From the NCBI GenBank assembly GCA_000320605.2, contig KB445792.1, forward strand, positions 301,349 to 365,348: a stretch of 64,000 bases of DNA, in the 5' to 3' direction. This document shows positions 13,454-25,803 of this stretch, piece after piece; position 1 is the first letter of the stretch; the number at the start of each line of letters is the position of its first letter. Below the pieces are notes generated by a model. That model was not told where the DNA came from. It saw only the letters and a program-made list of their open reading frames with translations, and searched no databases. Made by a program: the position numbers and the translations under genes. Source of the DNA: Gelatoporia subvermispora B. Lineage: Eukaryota > Basidiomycota > Agaricomycetes > Polyporales > Gelatoporiaceae.

Positions 13454-13940
13454 AAAAGCATCCATGGTTTGTTGGAGGAGGATGTCATTGTATCTGCATC
13501 TAACTTAAGGCTTTCTTCGCGCTATGTGTATATCAGCCGCCGCTTTCGTTGCAAAGTGTCATTCCCAGGTCATTCGCTATCCGGTCATCCTCATATCTAT
13601 GTGTATGTCGTAGATTATCAATTCTGTATATACTGCATGCTTCCCTGTCTTTCGAGGATATATCATACTACATACCCTAATCACCAGTAGCTCCAGCCTA
13701 CTCATAGACTGTTCTCTAGGATGTACTCTAATCATTTATGATTGTCCGACGTGTGCATCGAGCCGTGCTGGCAGTGTCCGCCCCGTGTTTCGAAGGAAGG
13801 TTCTCATGCTCAAGGGTAGGCAAATGTGGTCTATGCCAAGGTAAATTTGTGGCGACTTGCTGCATGTAGGCTCACTCGCAGAATATGCGCAATCATCGAT
13901 CAACAGCGAGAAAACGACGTGGGAACAGACTCGCAGCGCC
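13454..13940. other. Convergent 3' ends of RasGAP and eIF3b
   Basis: 487 bases between two stop codons facing each other. The DNA is AT-richer than the flanking exons and should hold both 3' untranslated regions and polyadenylation sites. I see no further gene, repeat or structured RNA. Confidence 0.5.
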
Positions 13941-16599
13941 CTACTCTACAACCTCCTCCTCAATCTGCTCAATGACCTCGTCGATCCAGACCTCGATCTC
14001 CTCCTTCTCCTCCTCCTTCTGCTCGTCACTGTCAACGTCGGCCTTCTTGCCACGGCGCTTGCGCTCGTCTGCAATCTCCTCCTTACATCGCTTGCGCCAC
14101 GCGTTCCACTCGTCGACGAGCCGCTTGCGAAGCGCGACGAGCTCTGCGCTGACGTTGCTCTCTTCGGCGGCGTCCTCCTCCTCGAACTGCCGGCTGTACT
14201 CTTTGAGGTTGCGCCGGACCTGCCGCTTTTGCTCCTTCGTGAGCAGTGATGGCGGCCGCGGCCGCCAGAGGAACTGCTTGAAGCGGTCCAGGATGTGCTT
14301 CTCGATCTCCTGACCACGGAAGTCCCAGATAGCGTAGCCGTTCTCGAGCTGCCAAAGAAGCGTATTGAGATTAACATTGGTCGAGTAGGAAGATCTGTGT
14401 ACGTACTGTGTGCCGCCATGCGCTAGCGCTTGTCGCAAGGTAGCGCCCGCTGGGATCCCACTCTGCATCGGTGAGTGCGTAGTGGTCAGCGGTGCCCAGG
14501 TGCTGGATGCCGCTGCCCCACTCATCCTTGCTACCTTCCCTGCGACCAAAGTCGTCGTTGTGGAAGTCAAGGTCCCAGAACTCCAGTTCGGACTTGCTTG
14601 ATGAGCCGACGGTCGCAAGCATGACATGCCGCCCGCGGGGAGACCAACGAACAGTGTTGCTCGTCCGTGCCGGGAGTGTGCCTGGATCGTCTGGTAAGTT
14701 CGCTTATTACATACATCTGGAAAACACGTACGAAGTAGTCTAAAGTCGCCCTTTCCACGTACGTCGAGCTGGTAGAAGCTGACGTCGGTCTTGATAGTGA
14801 TACCCGGACCAGGGTTACCGAGGTTCGGATCGTTGCTGGAAATGATGACGAAGCGCTCGCCCTTGGGCTCCCAAGAGAAGTCGGTAACGGTGTCTGTGCA
14901 AATAATTTTATATGTGTTCTGTGACGCATAGTGCAAGTGTCGCACCTTTGAGCTCGACAACCTCGACAGGGAAGTCCTTCTCCCGCACGCGGAAAATCTC
15001 AAGGTTGCAGAAGATGGACTTCTTGGTCTTCGTGTGACGGTCGACCTTGACACAGAGGAAATCGCCATGGTTTTGCCAGTAGAGTTTGCACTATACACCC
15101 AATAGAGATCAACGACCATATGGATAGAGCAATGGGCGCTTCCAGCACTCACATCCGTGACATTGAACAGATTCTTCTGCCGCAGGACCGTGCGGCTGGG
15201 GAACTCCATCAGGGTGACACGAGCAGGCTGGTTCGCCACCTCAGGCATCCAATATGCCAGCATGTTCTCCTTGACCTTCTTCGCACCCTTCGCACCGTTT
15301 GCACCCTTCTCGGCCTCCTCGCGGTCCTTGTCGCCAAGCGGGCACCACTCAAAGTCGACGACGCCCTCGATCTTGATGCTCTTCTTGCCTTGCAGACCCA
15401 TACTCGGCAGCTCATACACGCTGATCTGTTGGCCAGGCGTCACACGGCCGACGAACTTGTCGTCCGGGCTCCACTTGAGCGCGGGCCACTGCAGTTGCCG
15501 CTTCGAGTCGTCGCCGTCAGGGTATGCTGTCGGGAATGTGCGCAGGAGGTTGCCGGTCTTGACGTCCCAGACGGCGATGTTATTGCCCTCATCCTCTGGC
15601 GAGAAGAATTGCGGGCCCTGCTGTGCACCCTCGGGGACCATTATCGGATCGTGGGACCAGGTGACGAGGTAGTTTTCGCAGGGAGAAAAGTCGATGAGCT
15701 TAACGAGCGGGTGTGCAAAACGTTGTTGAGGCTCGAAGGACGGACCGCCCCAGAGACGCACACCCTGGCGGTGCAAAGAAGCCAGATATGTTCCGAGTGG
15801 TGACCAAGAGGTATACAGAATCTCGAGCTGAGTGAATGTTGAAATGAGTCAGAACACTTGAGATTTGAACGGGGGCATACGTTTTTCTTTTGTGCAATTT
15901 CGCATTGCGAAGGCTTGCCATGCCAGTGAATCTCTACCTCGTCTCCCCGGTAGGTGACGTACTGGTCCCGAGCCTGAGGATCGCCCAGCCACGCACGCAG
16001 ATGCTCCTAAGATGTGATCTCAGTACCAGTTTAACATCTTCAAGCTCCAAAGCACTCACTCTTGGCTTGAATTCTTCTGGCTTGGGCTCAACATAGGTCT
16101 CGTCCAGATTCGCATAGCGCTCAATGTCGGTAAAACGAGTGATGAAGAACGTGTGCTTCGCGTCGAAGGGGTGACCGTTCATAGCGTTCAGCGCAAATGT
16201 CGCATCTTCCGCATGCTTGAACTCAACAAAGATGAAACTAGGCATGATCTCTAAGCACATTTCTCGAGTAGTAGGACTCATGCAGACGCACCCTTTGCTC
16301 TTGCCCTTCGCATCGTCCCACGGCACTGTCATGTCTTCAGGCTTAATCGGCGCTCCCTTGCGCGAGAAGTCTTTTGCAATCTTCGCAAGCAGCTTCTCCA
16401 GCTTGGACTTGTCGATAACGGGGATGCCATCTACGACCAGGATGTTGTCGAAGCCTTCCTCATACTGGACTTGGTACCTGTGTTCTTATCATTTAGAAAT
16501 AGGCCTCACTCGCAAGAGCTGGTAGACGCACTTCGCTTCGATGTCAGAGTAGTCGATGCCCTCGTCGTCGACGCCATTGGAAACACCGTTGGGAGCCAT
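13941..16599 (-). CDS. PRT1: Eukaryotic translation initiation factor 3 subunit b (eIF3b)
   Basis: Scaffold subunit of eIF3, which binds the 40S ribosome and recruits the initiator complex in the cytoplasm. The ATG at 16597-16599 opens with an acidic head ([19 protein letters not shown]), then an RRM beginning [19 protein letters not shown] with its second strand in [24 protein letters not shown]40-like nine-bladed propeller follows (for example [19 protein letters not shown] and [17 protein letters not shown]). The helical C-terminus carries [20 protein letters not shown] and [15 protein letters not shown], then a Glu/Lys-rich tail ending at TAG (complement 13941-13943). Spliced length of about 740 residues fits the family. 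About seven introns interrupt it, including one at roughly 16481-16533 that splits EAKYQ. Confidence 0.95.
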
Positions 16600-16976
16600 G
16601 GTCGTATATGCCAGTCGGTGCTACGTGCCGCTCGATGATGTCTGCCGACCTGCGAGCGCGCGCGCTAACCAGCAATTTTTTGACGCGTGGTTTAGCTCCT
16701 AGATTGGGGTTAGCTGAACACTTCGTCCTGTATGTACATAAGTAGCACCGGAGAATGATATCGCTCCTCCATCTGCGAGTCTCACAGGCTCATCTTTCGC
16801 CGCATCACGTTGCATTGGTCCGTTCTGTTCATCGCAGTACGTATCATGCAGCTGTACTGAGATATAAGTGTCAATCACTCCGCACCCTGTGAGTCGACGT
16901 CCAGGCTGCGAGCACTGGCTGGGTGTATAGCGGTATATTGTCCATTCCTTACGGACACACATGAAACAAGTAATTT

Positions 16977-18656
16977 TTAGTCGTCAGTCAGATCGATGAA
17001 TACAGGTCCACCTGAAAGATTGACCACTAATGGCTCCCGTTTCACTCCACTGCCGTCCGGTCCGAGCAACTTGCGCTGCTCTATCCTTCGAGTAATCTCG
17101 AGCAGCTCAAGATGTGCCGCATCCGCTTTCTCTCTTGCAGTACGTTGCCGCTCCTACATCATATTCAGTAGTGTATGACCACACTAACGTCGTATGGGCT
17201 TACCTCTAATTCCGCAAGCTCGAGGTCTGCATCACTCGCGATCTTAGGCTTAGCTTGGGATATCGAAGAGCCTTCGAGATACTTCTCAGCAGTCACCTCA
17301 CCAGAGGATCCTGCAGGGCCGTCGGGATCCTTCTTGATAGTCACCCCATCAGGAGATCCTTCAGAAATGCTCTTCTTGATTCGGTCTTGTGAAGTGGTAT
17401 CGCCGGTCTGGAAACCTGCGGCCTTCAGTTCACTGCGGCGTTGTCTCTTGTGATTTACTTGCTCGCCGGACCCAGAAGCACGCTTCGAAGGAACTACAGG
17501 GACTTTAGTTGAGCCACTTTGGTGGTCTACATGTGTTTCTCGCAGGCCTTGCTGTAAGGGTTGAGGCATGATCTTGTCATGGATTAATTGAGCTAGTCAA
17601 AGTAATGAGCTCGCCGCATTTCCGGTCACGCAAAAGTCCACCTTTCGGCCTGTATCGGATCATGGATATCGCCCACGGATCGTCATCCAAAAACCTCAAG
17701 GGTGTTGTTTCGAGTCCAGTTTCGATTGTTGTTCCCTTTCCCAAACTAAAGACATGATGAACAAGCGCAAGTCTGAGATTACTAGTGTTTCTCACAGGAT
17801 ATGATGATATTTTGCTTTGACACTTTGCTCATGCACCAGCACGTCATTTGGCAAGTCACCCACATCTTCTTCCTCATCCTCCTGTTCTCTTTCGTCTTCT
17901 TGTTTTTCTTCGTCCTCGCATTCTTCATCTTCCTCGAATATTCCTTCATCATTGCATTCTTCTTCGTCCTCGCATTCTTCTTCATTGTATTGTTCAACGT
18001 CCTCTTTCTGTTTATGGTGCGTTGGGCGACTGTGCCTTCGTCTGCGATGAGAGGTGCCAGATGTTTCCAATTTGCTATCAGTGTACCCATCTGACTCTGA
18101 ACTGGACGAATCCGAATAATCCCTTCTAGCTCGATAAGCATGGACTTCGATTAATCCGGGTTTAGGAAATACCACGTCTGGTGTAACTATGTTATCATCA
18201 TCTTGAATAGCTGCATTTCAGAACGTCAAAGCTTCTCGGGTGAGAGGGGTCAGCATACCAGTTGTGTTGACCATATTAAATTTGAAAGGCTTGATAACAG
18301 ACATCCCATCGTTCGGTCGCTATACGATTGCGCCCATAACATCTCTTTGGGGTTTCTCATCGTCGTCAAGAAGCTCGTCTTGCTCCATTTGGACCCCATC
18401 TAGAAATAGCCTGAACACGACCCCCTGTGGACTGTGATTGGCCACGCGAATCGAGAATGTCTACGAGAGTTCAAATAAATATCGAAAGTCAAGAGACAAC
18501 ATTACTAGTGACAGAAGGGTTTACCTTTCCGGCCTCGCTTGCTACCCAGAAACCGACAACAGAATCTCGACGCTCCCGCTCAACTTTATACTCAGTCAAT
18601 GGCTTGCCGTCGCACACCAGCCAGACGCCTAGTTTCCCTCTTCGAGCGTGAGGCAT
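16977..18656 (-). CDS. DUF7918-domain protein with acidic linker and C-terminal SUMO-interaction-like motif
   Basis: ATG at complement 18654-18656, starting MPHARRGKLGVWLVCDGKPL. After an intron comes TFSIRVANHSPQGVVFRLFL, later IEVHAYRARRDYSD and, towards the end of the domain, MIRYRPKGGLL. This pattern matches DUF7918, a family expanded in mushroom-forming fungi and without known function. A long Glu/Asp/Lys linker (about 17850-18060) and a basic patch (HKRQRRSELK) follow. The last two exons read LAELE joined to ERQRTAREKADAAHLELLE, then end VFIDLTDD before TAA (complement 16977-16979). The hydrophobic core VFIDL followed by acidic residues looks like a SUMO-interaction motif. A nuclear role is likely from composition, not shown. 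A second family member lies at 31409-32385 with an intron at the matching place. Confidence 0.8.
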
Positions 18657-19852
18657 TTTGTCTCCGATGATCGACGATCATACTGCTTAGCACTAGTGAT
18701 ACATAGGGACTGCGATGAGGAGAGCGGAATCTCAAGAGACAAGATGCAACGCCAGTTGTCAGTGAGAGAACTAACAGCAAATGCTGAGTGAGGTGACGGC
18801 GAAAGTCAAGTTGAACAAAAGCGGGAACGGCGAAAATCGATCGGACAAAAGTAGATCTCGAGCTATACGAGGTTGCCGGCCAATACTTGATCTCACGGAA
18901 GTAGCTAAGGATCTAATCGGCTTCGGGGTGCTATCTCTTCCAGCTGTTTTCATAACGGGGGGCGTACACCGTCCCAAAAATCACATAGTCGTGGCTGGCG
19001 GAGTTCTCAGGATCTAGGCACAATGCCCGTTCGGCATTTAGCAGCTGAGGCGACGAGCGGGGTGACGTTTGTAGCATACCTATCTGAGAACATGTAGGGC
19101 AGTATCCAGGAGGGAAAGGAGTACATGCTTAGGGCGTCTCCATGAGAGTTCACAGACCACAGGATATCCCACCACATCGACATGATTTTAAGGTGCACTT
19201 CGAATTACCTGCACGTCCTGCTGCCTGCAGCACCATCGTGATGTCGAGGCATGCTGTAGGCAAGGCATAAGACTTATTCGCTGAGTCACGGGGTCTCACC
19301 TCGAGTCATATCAGGCCATTGTATTATCACACAGTCTCGCTCCATAGGTATTAGCCCTTTCTACTCTTTGTGTACCCCGTCCCGATACCTGGAGCCTGAA
19401 GTCGCGAATGGCCATGTCACCGATGGAGATCTCGGGTTGTCGGCACTGATGCGGTGCTCGAAAGTTATGATACGCCTATGAGTGATTTTCGCGACGGGGT
19501 ACGCCCCCCGTTATGGAAACAGCTGTCAAGACCAAGTCAATAAATTCCACAGAAGTCGGTGACATGAACTGATGGATGGAACATACACCGCTGCCCGTCG
19601 CCATAGTAAGTGTTATTAGAGTATCAGATCAATGCCCCAGAAACCAATGCACTCAGCATCAAGCGTCCATGCAATTCCACCAACTTGCATGGGTTCATTG
19701 CCGCAACAATTAAAATAACACAGTTCGCCGTGATCCACCTGTGCACATCATAAAACGCCACTGGATTAGCCGATGAGTTATCAGTGAAGTTCATACATGA
19801 GGAAGACCGATGTAAACAACATAATTCTCAGATTTACAACGTGCCTCAGACA
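18657..19852. other. Intergenic region holding a short inverted-repeat element
   Basis: 1.2 kb between the start of the DUF7918 gene and the stop of the EVE gene. No convincing coding frame. The first 280 bases should include the DUF7918 promoter. Bases 18941-19525 are bounded by long inverted repeats, described separately. The rest, up to 19852, is AT-richer and probably holds the EVE 3' untranslated region. Confidence 0.5.
18941..19525. mobile_element. MITE-like element with about 45-base terminal inverted repeats
   Basis: The left arm at 18941-18987 starts CAGCTGTTTTCATAACGGGG and continues with GGCGTACACCGTCCCAAAAA. The right arm, read as reverse complement from 19525, starts CAGCTGTTTCCATAACGGGG and continues with GGCGTACCCCGTCGCGAAAA. 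About 40 of 45 positions agree. The interior of about 490 bases has no transposase frame. A third, direct copy of part of the arm, GTACCCCGTCCCGATA, sits inside near 19374-19389. No clear target duplication flanks it. This is the form of a small non-autonomous DNA transposon; the family is unknown to me. Confidence 0.6.
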
Positions 19853-21018
19853 TCACTTCTTCGTCCGAGATGATCGCCTCGGCACCATTTCCTCTCCATC
19901 GTCCGAGCGTGTCTTCCGCTTTCGTGTCGATGACGATGTGGACTTATCAGCTTTCTCCGGCAAGACATCATCTCCGTCTGCAGTGCCGCTCTTTTTGGCC
20001 GCTTTCTTTGCTTTGAGTGATTTTGAGTTGGCTGACGGTTTTGATGTACCACTCGATGGGTTGTCCCAGCCACCTTTCTCCGCCAGCATCTGAATTATGC
20101 CCCAAGCGTTCAGCTCAACCCTCTGGACACTGAGCCTTCCTCTGTTGACGAGAGCCATCTCTGGAGAGCAGTGCCATTCAGTCCTAAACAATAGTGATAA
20201 CCAGTCGGCTGTGTACCCTTGATGGCATTGACCCCCTCTTCGCCAATGTATGCGACTTCGTGCGGCGGCTCAGATGCAGCAGCAATGCGACGGAGTAATG
20301 CCAGAGGCACAAAGTTGGCGGCGCGAGCTTTGAAGGTCACATCAACCATGAACCACTTTGGTTTCTCCTTGTCAGTTTTCTGCGCAAGGATAGTGTGGTG
20401 GAAGTAAATGAGGATACGCGTAAACAGCTTACTGGATCATAGTATGGGTGCGTCTCGTCCCACGCAGTATCTGCGAATGGACGTGAGTCGGACAAAGAGA
20501 TGCTATCTGTCACTTGCGTGCTCACAATCGGGGTACGCTTCTTTCTCGACCTTGCATAGCGGCGCATATAGTCAGCAACCAGACTCACGACGTCGCGCTA
20601 ATCGGTGGTAGTACCTCGGCGAAAGCGGCGATACCTTCCGACCGATGTGAATGCAAGCCTTATACGTATAGTGGTCTGTTTCTAACCTGGATTCTTACAA
20701 TTCGAGTGGTAGAACAGTACCTGACAATACGAAAGCCAACCTCACATGAAGATACACGACAGATACATGTAGAAGGCAGTCTTACTTGGTCTCCGGTCTG
20801 CATCTCCTTCATGAGGTTACGAGCCTCTGCATTGCGTACGCCCTCCCATGGCGTTGTCTTTATTGTCTGAAAGTCGTCGACGCTGAACTGAAGATCATCA
20901 GATCTAACGGTTCATGCGCCGGATCGCCCGGGATCGACGGGCGACGCACCTTGACGTCCTTGCCCTTCACGACACGAGAGTCAGGTTCCGCCTTCATGAG
21001 CCAGTGCTTCGCCGTCAT
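19853..21018 (-). CDS. EVE-domain protein, THYN1-like
   Basis: EVE domains are PUA-like folds that bind modified bases; eukaryotic THYN1 is a small nuclear protein of unsettled function. The ATG at complement 21016-21018 gives MTAKHWLMKAEPDSRVVKGK, the typical N-terminus. Later exons give TTPWEGVRNAEARNLMKEMQ, VLFYHSN, SDSRPFADTAWDETHPYYDP and WFMVDVTFKARAANFVPLAL, ending the domain with MALVNRGRLSVQRVELNAW. A basic Ser/Lys tail (STRKRKTRSDD) ends RRSSRTKK before TGA (complement 19853-19855) and resembles a nuclear localisation signal. The frame is also open upstream to an in-frame ATG at 21126, which would add a presequence-like stretch (see findings). It is divergent from PP4R3. Confidence 0.88.
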
Positions 21019-21126
21019 GATGGGCAGCGTTGATCGTGAACGGGAGGGAAGGCGAGAGAAGGTAGTTGTTGCCACGCGAGCGGCAAGAGTGAGGGCCGTC
21101 GGCCTCGTTGTAAACGTCAGGCACAC

Positions 21127-21405
21127 GATCGTTGTCGCGTAATCGCCAGCTGTGAGAGAATTGGCTTTGAAATGTTAATAAAATCGACGGAGAAAAAAAA
21201 CGCGGACAACGTGTTCGAGGAGGGGAGATGTTGTCGCGTGCAGGAGACTAGCCGGTGCCTGCGCGACTGAGCGTGACGAAGTCGGCGCGGTCGCAAACAG
21301 CGGACAACACGCCTTCAACGCCAACTCCTTCCGTCACGCCGCCCTCCTCATTCATTTCGCAAAACATCCGCATATCCTTTCCGTCTCGGCCGCGTCTTTC
21401 TTGTC
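21127..21405. promoter_or_regulatory. Divergent promoter region between EVE gene and PP4R3
   Basis: About 280 bases separate the furthest upstream EVE start from the PP4R3 start, so both genes must be driven from here. It includes an A-rich run near 21190 and pyrimidine-rich DNA just before 21406. No canonical TATA box is evident. Confidence 0.4.
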
Positions 21406-24400
21406 ATGAGCAGCGTCCATGCTGCTGACACCCCATCCGAGACAGAGATCGCGCCTCCCGTCCCAGCCGACCCGACGTTTCAGCCATCATCCTCCACAGA
21501 TCCCCGCGCGCACGAAAATTCCCATGACCCCGATCGGACTTCGGATTCAGTGGAGGTGAACGGACGCGTTCAAGACACAGACACGCACGGAGGCTTCTTG
21601 GTCGAGGCGGGAGACCCTGGGCCGTCAGGGACGAGCGAGGGTCTGAGCGTGGATGGAGCTCCCGACGGCGCGGAAGGCTCCGACCATGAACAGGAACACC
21701 TTGTGGCGAACACCAGTGACGACGCGGGCCAATGGACAGACGAGGATAGCCACGACCTCAAACGTGTCAAAGTCTACGAGCTCATCGGTTCGCGTTGGAT
21801 CGACCAGGGCACTGCGTTCTGCTTCGGCGACCTGCAAGACAATGAGGCGCTGCTCATAGCCCGCGCAGAGTCTGATTTTAATCATGTCATCCTGTCGACA
21901 ACCATTCGCTCGAATGATGTCTACCAGAGGCAACAAGGTACGTGATAACGCTATCTCTGGGGCGACTTGGCGTAGCGTGGTAACGCTGAGCTGCGCTACA
22001 GATACACTGATTGTGTGGACCGAGCCCGACGGCGTGGACTATGCCCTTAGCTTCCAAGACCCGGAGGGTTGTTCAGAGGTGTGGAACTTCATTGTAGAGG
22101 TGCAGCGGCATATGAACAACAGTGGTGAGTATAACGCTGATGACTAACATGCATATATGGACCCATTCCCCGTCAGAGTCAGGGTTGTTGGAATCTTCCC
22201 CTCTCATTGGCCCAGAACCCTCCGTGACCACGGCGAGTATCATCCGCTCTGGCCACCTGCCACAACCTCAGTTGGGCATCATGAGCGAAATCGACAGAGC
22301 CATCAAAACGCTCGCCCGGACAAATGCCTTCAAAGAGCGGATATGTGAGTATATATTGAGCGAGGTATGTAGATATTGGGAGTCCTTAGCAGACGAAAGG
22401 CTCAGCTCTGATCTTTCACAGGACTATATCAAAGCTATTATAGATGTATTCCACCAAGCGGAGGATCTAGAAAGCCTGGAGAATCTGCACGCACTATGTA
22501 GCTGTATGCAAACGATCTGTGCGTCACTTGCCCAATGTCTTTGTGCACCGTTTCTTATGACGCGCCACAGTGATGCTGAATGACCACAGCCTGTACGAAC
22601 ATATCCTAGAAGACGAGCTGTTCTTTGGTGTCGTCGGCATGCTCGAATGTCCGTCATGCTGAGTCTCATCTATACGGCGATACCTGACCGTATCTGCAGA
22701 TGATCCCGAGTTCCCAACACACAAGGCCAACTACCGCGAGTTTTTGCACCAAACATCGCGTTTCCACCAGCCCATACCAATCCGCAACGAGGAAATACAG
22801 CGGAAGGTCCATCACACGTACCGTCTTCAGTTCCTCAAGGATGTCGTGCTCGCTCGCGCCATCGATGATTCCACCTTCAATGTGCTCAACTCGTGCATCA
22901 TCTTCAACCAGATTGACATCATCAATCACATCCAGAACGACCCAACGTTCCTGAGGGATATTGTCGGGATCTTCTTGGATGACGACCTGTACGAGATCAT
23001 CTTCCAACAATCAAGACCGAAGCCGGAAGAGGAAGCACCGAAGAGCTCGGATCATATGGATGTGGACCTGCCTGAGGTCGCAGCCAAAGCAAATGGTTCC
23101 GCTCATCCGAACAGTTCTCCCGACGGCGTCCCCTCCACAGGTGGACCAGCAGAAATGCAGAGACGACGGCGCGAGGTGGTATTCCTTGTTCAACAGTTGT
23201 GCGTGATGGGCAAGAATGTGCAGCTGCCAGCCCGGATGGCGCTTTTCCGGCAACTGATTGAGAAGGCGATTCTGTTCACAGTCCAGTGGGCGCTCGAGCA
23301 GCCGGAGTCCGATGCGGATGGCCGGCAGATGATCGCAGCGGCGGGCGAGATCTTGGTCACCCTGCTTGACCACGACCTGCTCGGTGCGCGTCAGCACGTC
23401 ATGAAGCAGTATGGGTCGATCGAGCGGGACCGTGCGAGCGGCAAAAAGGTGGACAAGGAGACATTAGCGGCGTTGATGTGCAGGGTGCTGGTGAGGAGTC
23501 GTGATCTGGCTGTGCAGAGCCAGGTCGGGGAGGCCCTGAAGACCCTTATGGAGGTGCAGCAGGACGTTCCTGATCCGCACGTGAGTCACGGATACCAAGT
23601 CGATGGTATGTTTTGTCTTGACATGTCGATCCACCTTGCGTCCCTACAGCAAGCAGCCGGTGTGAAGATGATGCAGCGCGCTAAAGACCATCCAGCGAAT
23701 GAACAATTCATGGATTACTTCTATAAGCAATGCATGGAGACCCTGTTCCGGCCGTTCGGTGATATCCCAGAGTTCAAGACTATGACAGGTAAGGGGAGAC
23801 TAACTCTGGTTCTGCGATGAACTGATCGGTTAATGGTAGAACCGACGCTCACGCTGTCGCGGGAGAGAACGAACTTGTTTTTGTATCTGTGTGACCTGCT
23901 GTCAGCCTTCGCTCTACAGCACACCTTTCGTAGCCACTTCTTCATCCTGTCCTCCGGGATAGCACCCCGGGTCGCCACGCTTCTCCGATCTAGGGGCAAG
24001 CATCTTCGATTAGGTGAGCCGCGCGCCACTTCTCGTCCTATCCGTCCGGTCTCATGATTGGCAACCAAGCCGCGTTCCGGTTCTTCCGCGCCTTGCTTAG
24101 GCTCAACAACAACAATATGAACAAATACCTTGCACAGCACGATGTCTTTGGACCGATCCTTGGCCTCACTATCCATGAATCACGGCGAGATAATCTGATC
24201 AGTTCGTCGTGTCAAGAGTTCTTTGAGTATATGCGCCGGGTATGCATGCATGACCAGTTTCATGGATATAGACACCGTTAATCACGCGTACGGATAATAG
24301 GAGAATATCAAAGAGCTCATCACGCATTGCATGACCAAGCATGGGGATTTGGTCAAACGGCTAGCAGATTCACCTCTAGGCGGCCCGAGGTTCAAAGCTC

Positions 24401-25295
24401 TGATTCAGCGATATGAAATGAACGTAGAACCGCCGCCGCCGAAAGAAGAGAAGCCCGAGCAGTAAGTCCGGATCTGAGCGCTTGACTCCACATACTAACG
24501 GCATGCTTCTAAAGACTCGATCCAAACGGTGCGAGGGGCTGGGGACGGGGCAAATCTCTTGAGGCCGAAGAAGAGGACTACTTCAACGGCGATGATGATG
24601 TAGAGGAGCCGTTCCCTAACCTGCCGGTCCTCAGCTCGTCGCCACCACGGGGCGGTGTCAAGCGGAAGCGGGCCCGAGCAACAGGACTGCCTATTCGTCC
24701 TGCCCGACAACCACCGTTTGCGGGCATTCCGCGGGCCCCTGCTCTTGGCAGCCTAGTTGACTACGACGACGGCGACGATGCGACTCCTGGCAGTCCGATT
24801 GACGACTCTTCGTCCCCGACGCGCAGTCCATCAAGTATCTACTTCCCCAAATCACCCACATCAGATGTCCCTTCCAGTCCTCGAATCGCACACCGGCAGA
24901 TACCCCAGAAGACCTCACCAGCAGCGCCGCGGGACGAAGAGGACGACCTATTGGAGTCGCTATACAAAGGCGGGACGTCGTCACCGACCTTTCCCACAAA
25001 GCCGCCAGACCTCGGCAAGCGGCGTAGGGAGAATGATGACGACGATGAACTGCTGGAGCGCCTTGCCAGTAAAGCCAAACGACCCAGTATTGGCTCCGAC
25101 TCCGAGAAGGAAAAGGAAAACAGCGAGGCGTCACCTGTCGGCAAAGTCGCCTTGACCAAGCCTACTGAGGACAGTCCTGGGCCGAAGAAAATCAAGCTGA
25201 AGTTCGGTGCGGTTGGGAGTGCGGTTGCTTCTGCGCAGCCAGCGGCGACATCTCCAGCTCCAAGTACTGGCACGAAGGATGGGGATAACGGCTAA
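21406..25295 (+). CDS. Serine/threonine-protein phosphatase 4 regulatory subunit 3 (PP4R3/Psy2/SMEK)
   Basis: Targeting subunit of PP4, which dephosphorylates DNA-damage and cell-cycle substrates. The ATG at 21406 opens an acidic low-complexity head of about 120 residues. The PH/EVH1-like domain follows, with RVKVYELIGSRWIDQGTAFC and, after an intron, DTLIVWTEPDGVDYALSFQD. The SMK-1 and armadillo region includes FPTHKANYREFLHQTSRFHQ, HHTYRLQFLKDVVLARAIDD and FFRALLRLNNNNMNKYLAQH. The C-terminus is long, Pro/Ser/Asp-rich with Lys clusters (KKIKLKFGAVG), ending KDGDNG before TAA. About ten introns are needed to join these blocks. All core family blocks are present and in order. Confidence 0.95.
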
Positions 25296-25803
25296 TCATA
25301 CTGTATGCTACGTATGCTTTGCAATCCTGTATCATGCACTTAGGTACTCACGGGTTCCTGCTATCGATATGCATGTTGTATTCTCACACCGCTAACGCGA
25401 CGTTCCGCCATCCATCGGATCTTCCGTTGAGATGAAAAGCAGATTCGTAAATAGTAGTATACATATCGTGTAGGGAAGTGAAACGGCCAAACTGTACCCT
25501 CATGGAGACTAGCCAAACAGCATATATGCAAGGTATGTGAGATAGGAGAGGGGAGCCTGTTGCAAAAAGGAAAACGAAACAGCAGAAAGTGCGCGACAGG
25601 GGGAAGAGATATTAGCATATGTAAGATTCGTTTATGGGTGATGAGGATGACCCGGGTGTACGACGAAAGAAATTGTGCACTATGGTTGCATTAGAAAGTG
25701 AAACGTCCAGGAGCGAGTATGGACCAGAGAAGATTGCGCTTGGAGGATGTGTTCATAATAGATAGTACATGCACTGAGACGTCGGGGATGATACTTGCAT
25801 TGG
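25296..25803. other. Convergent 3' region of PP4R3 and WHI3-like genes
   Basis: 508 bases between two facing stop codons, AT-richer than the exons. It should hold both 3' untranslated regions. I see no gene or repeat. Confidence 0.5.

Noticed and set aside
17801..18094. Hydrophobic plus-strand frame full of Phe and Leu
   Set aside because: It is the antisense of the Glu/Asp/Lys linker of the DUF7918 protein and has no start context or splice pattern.
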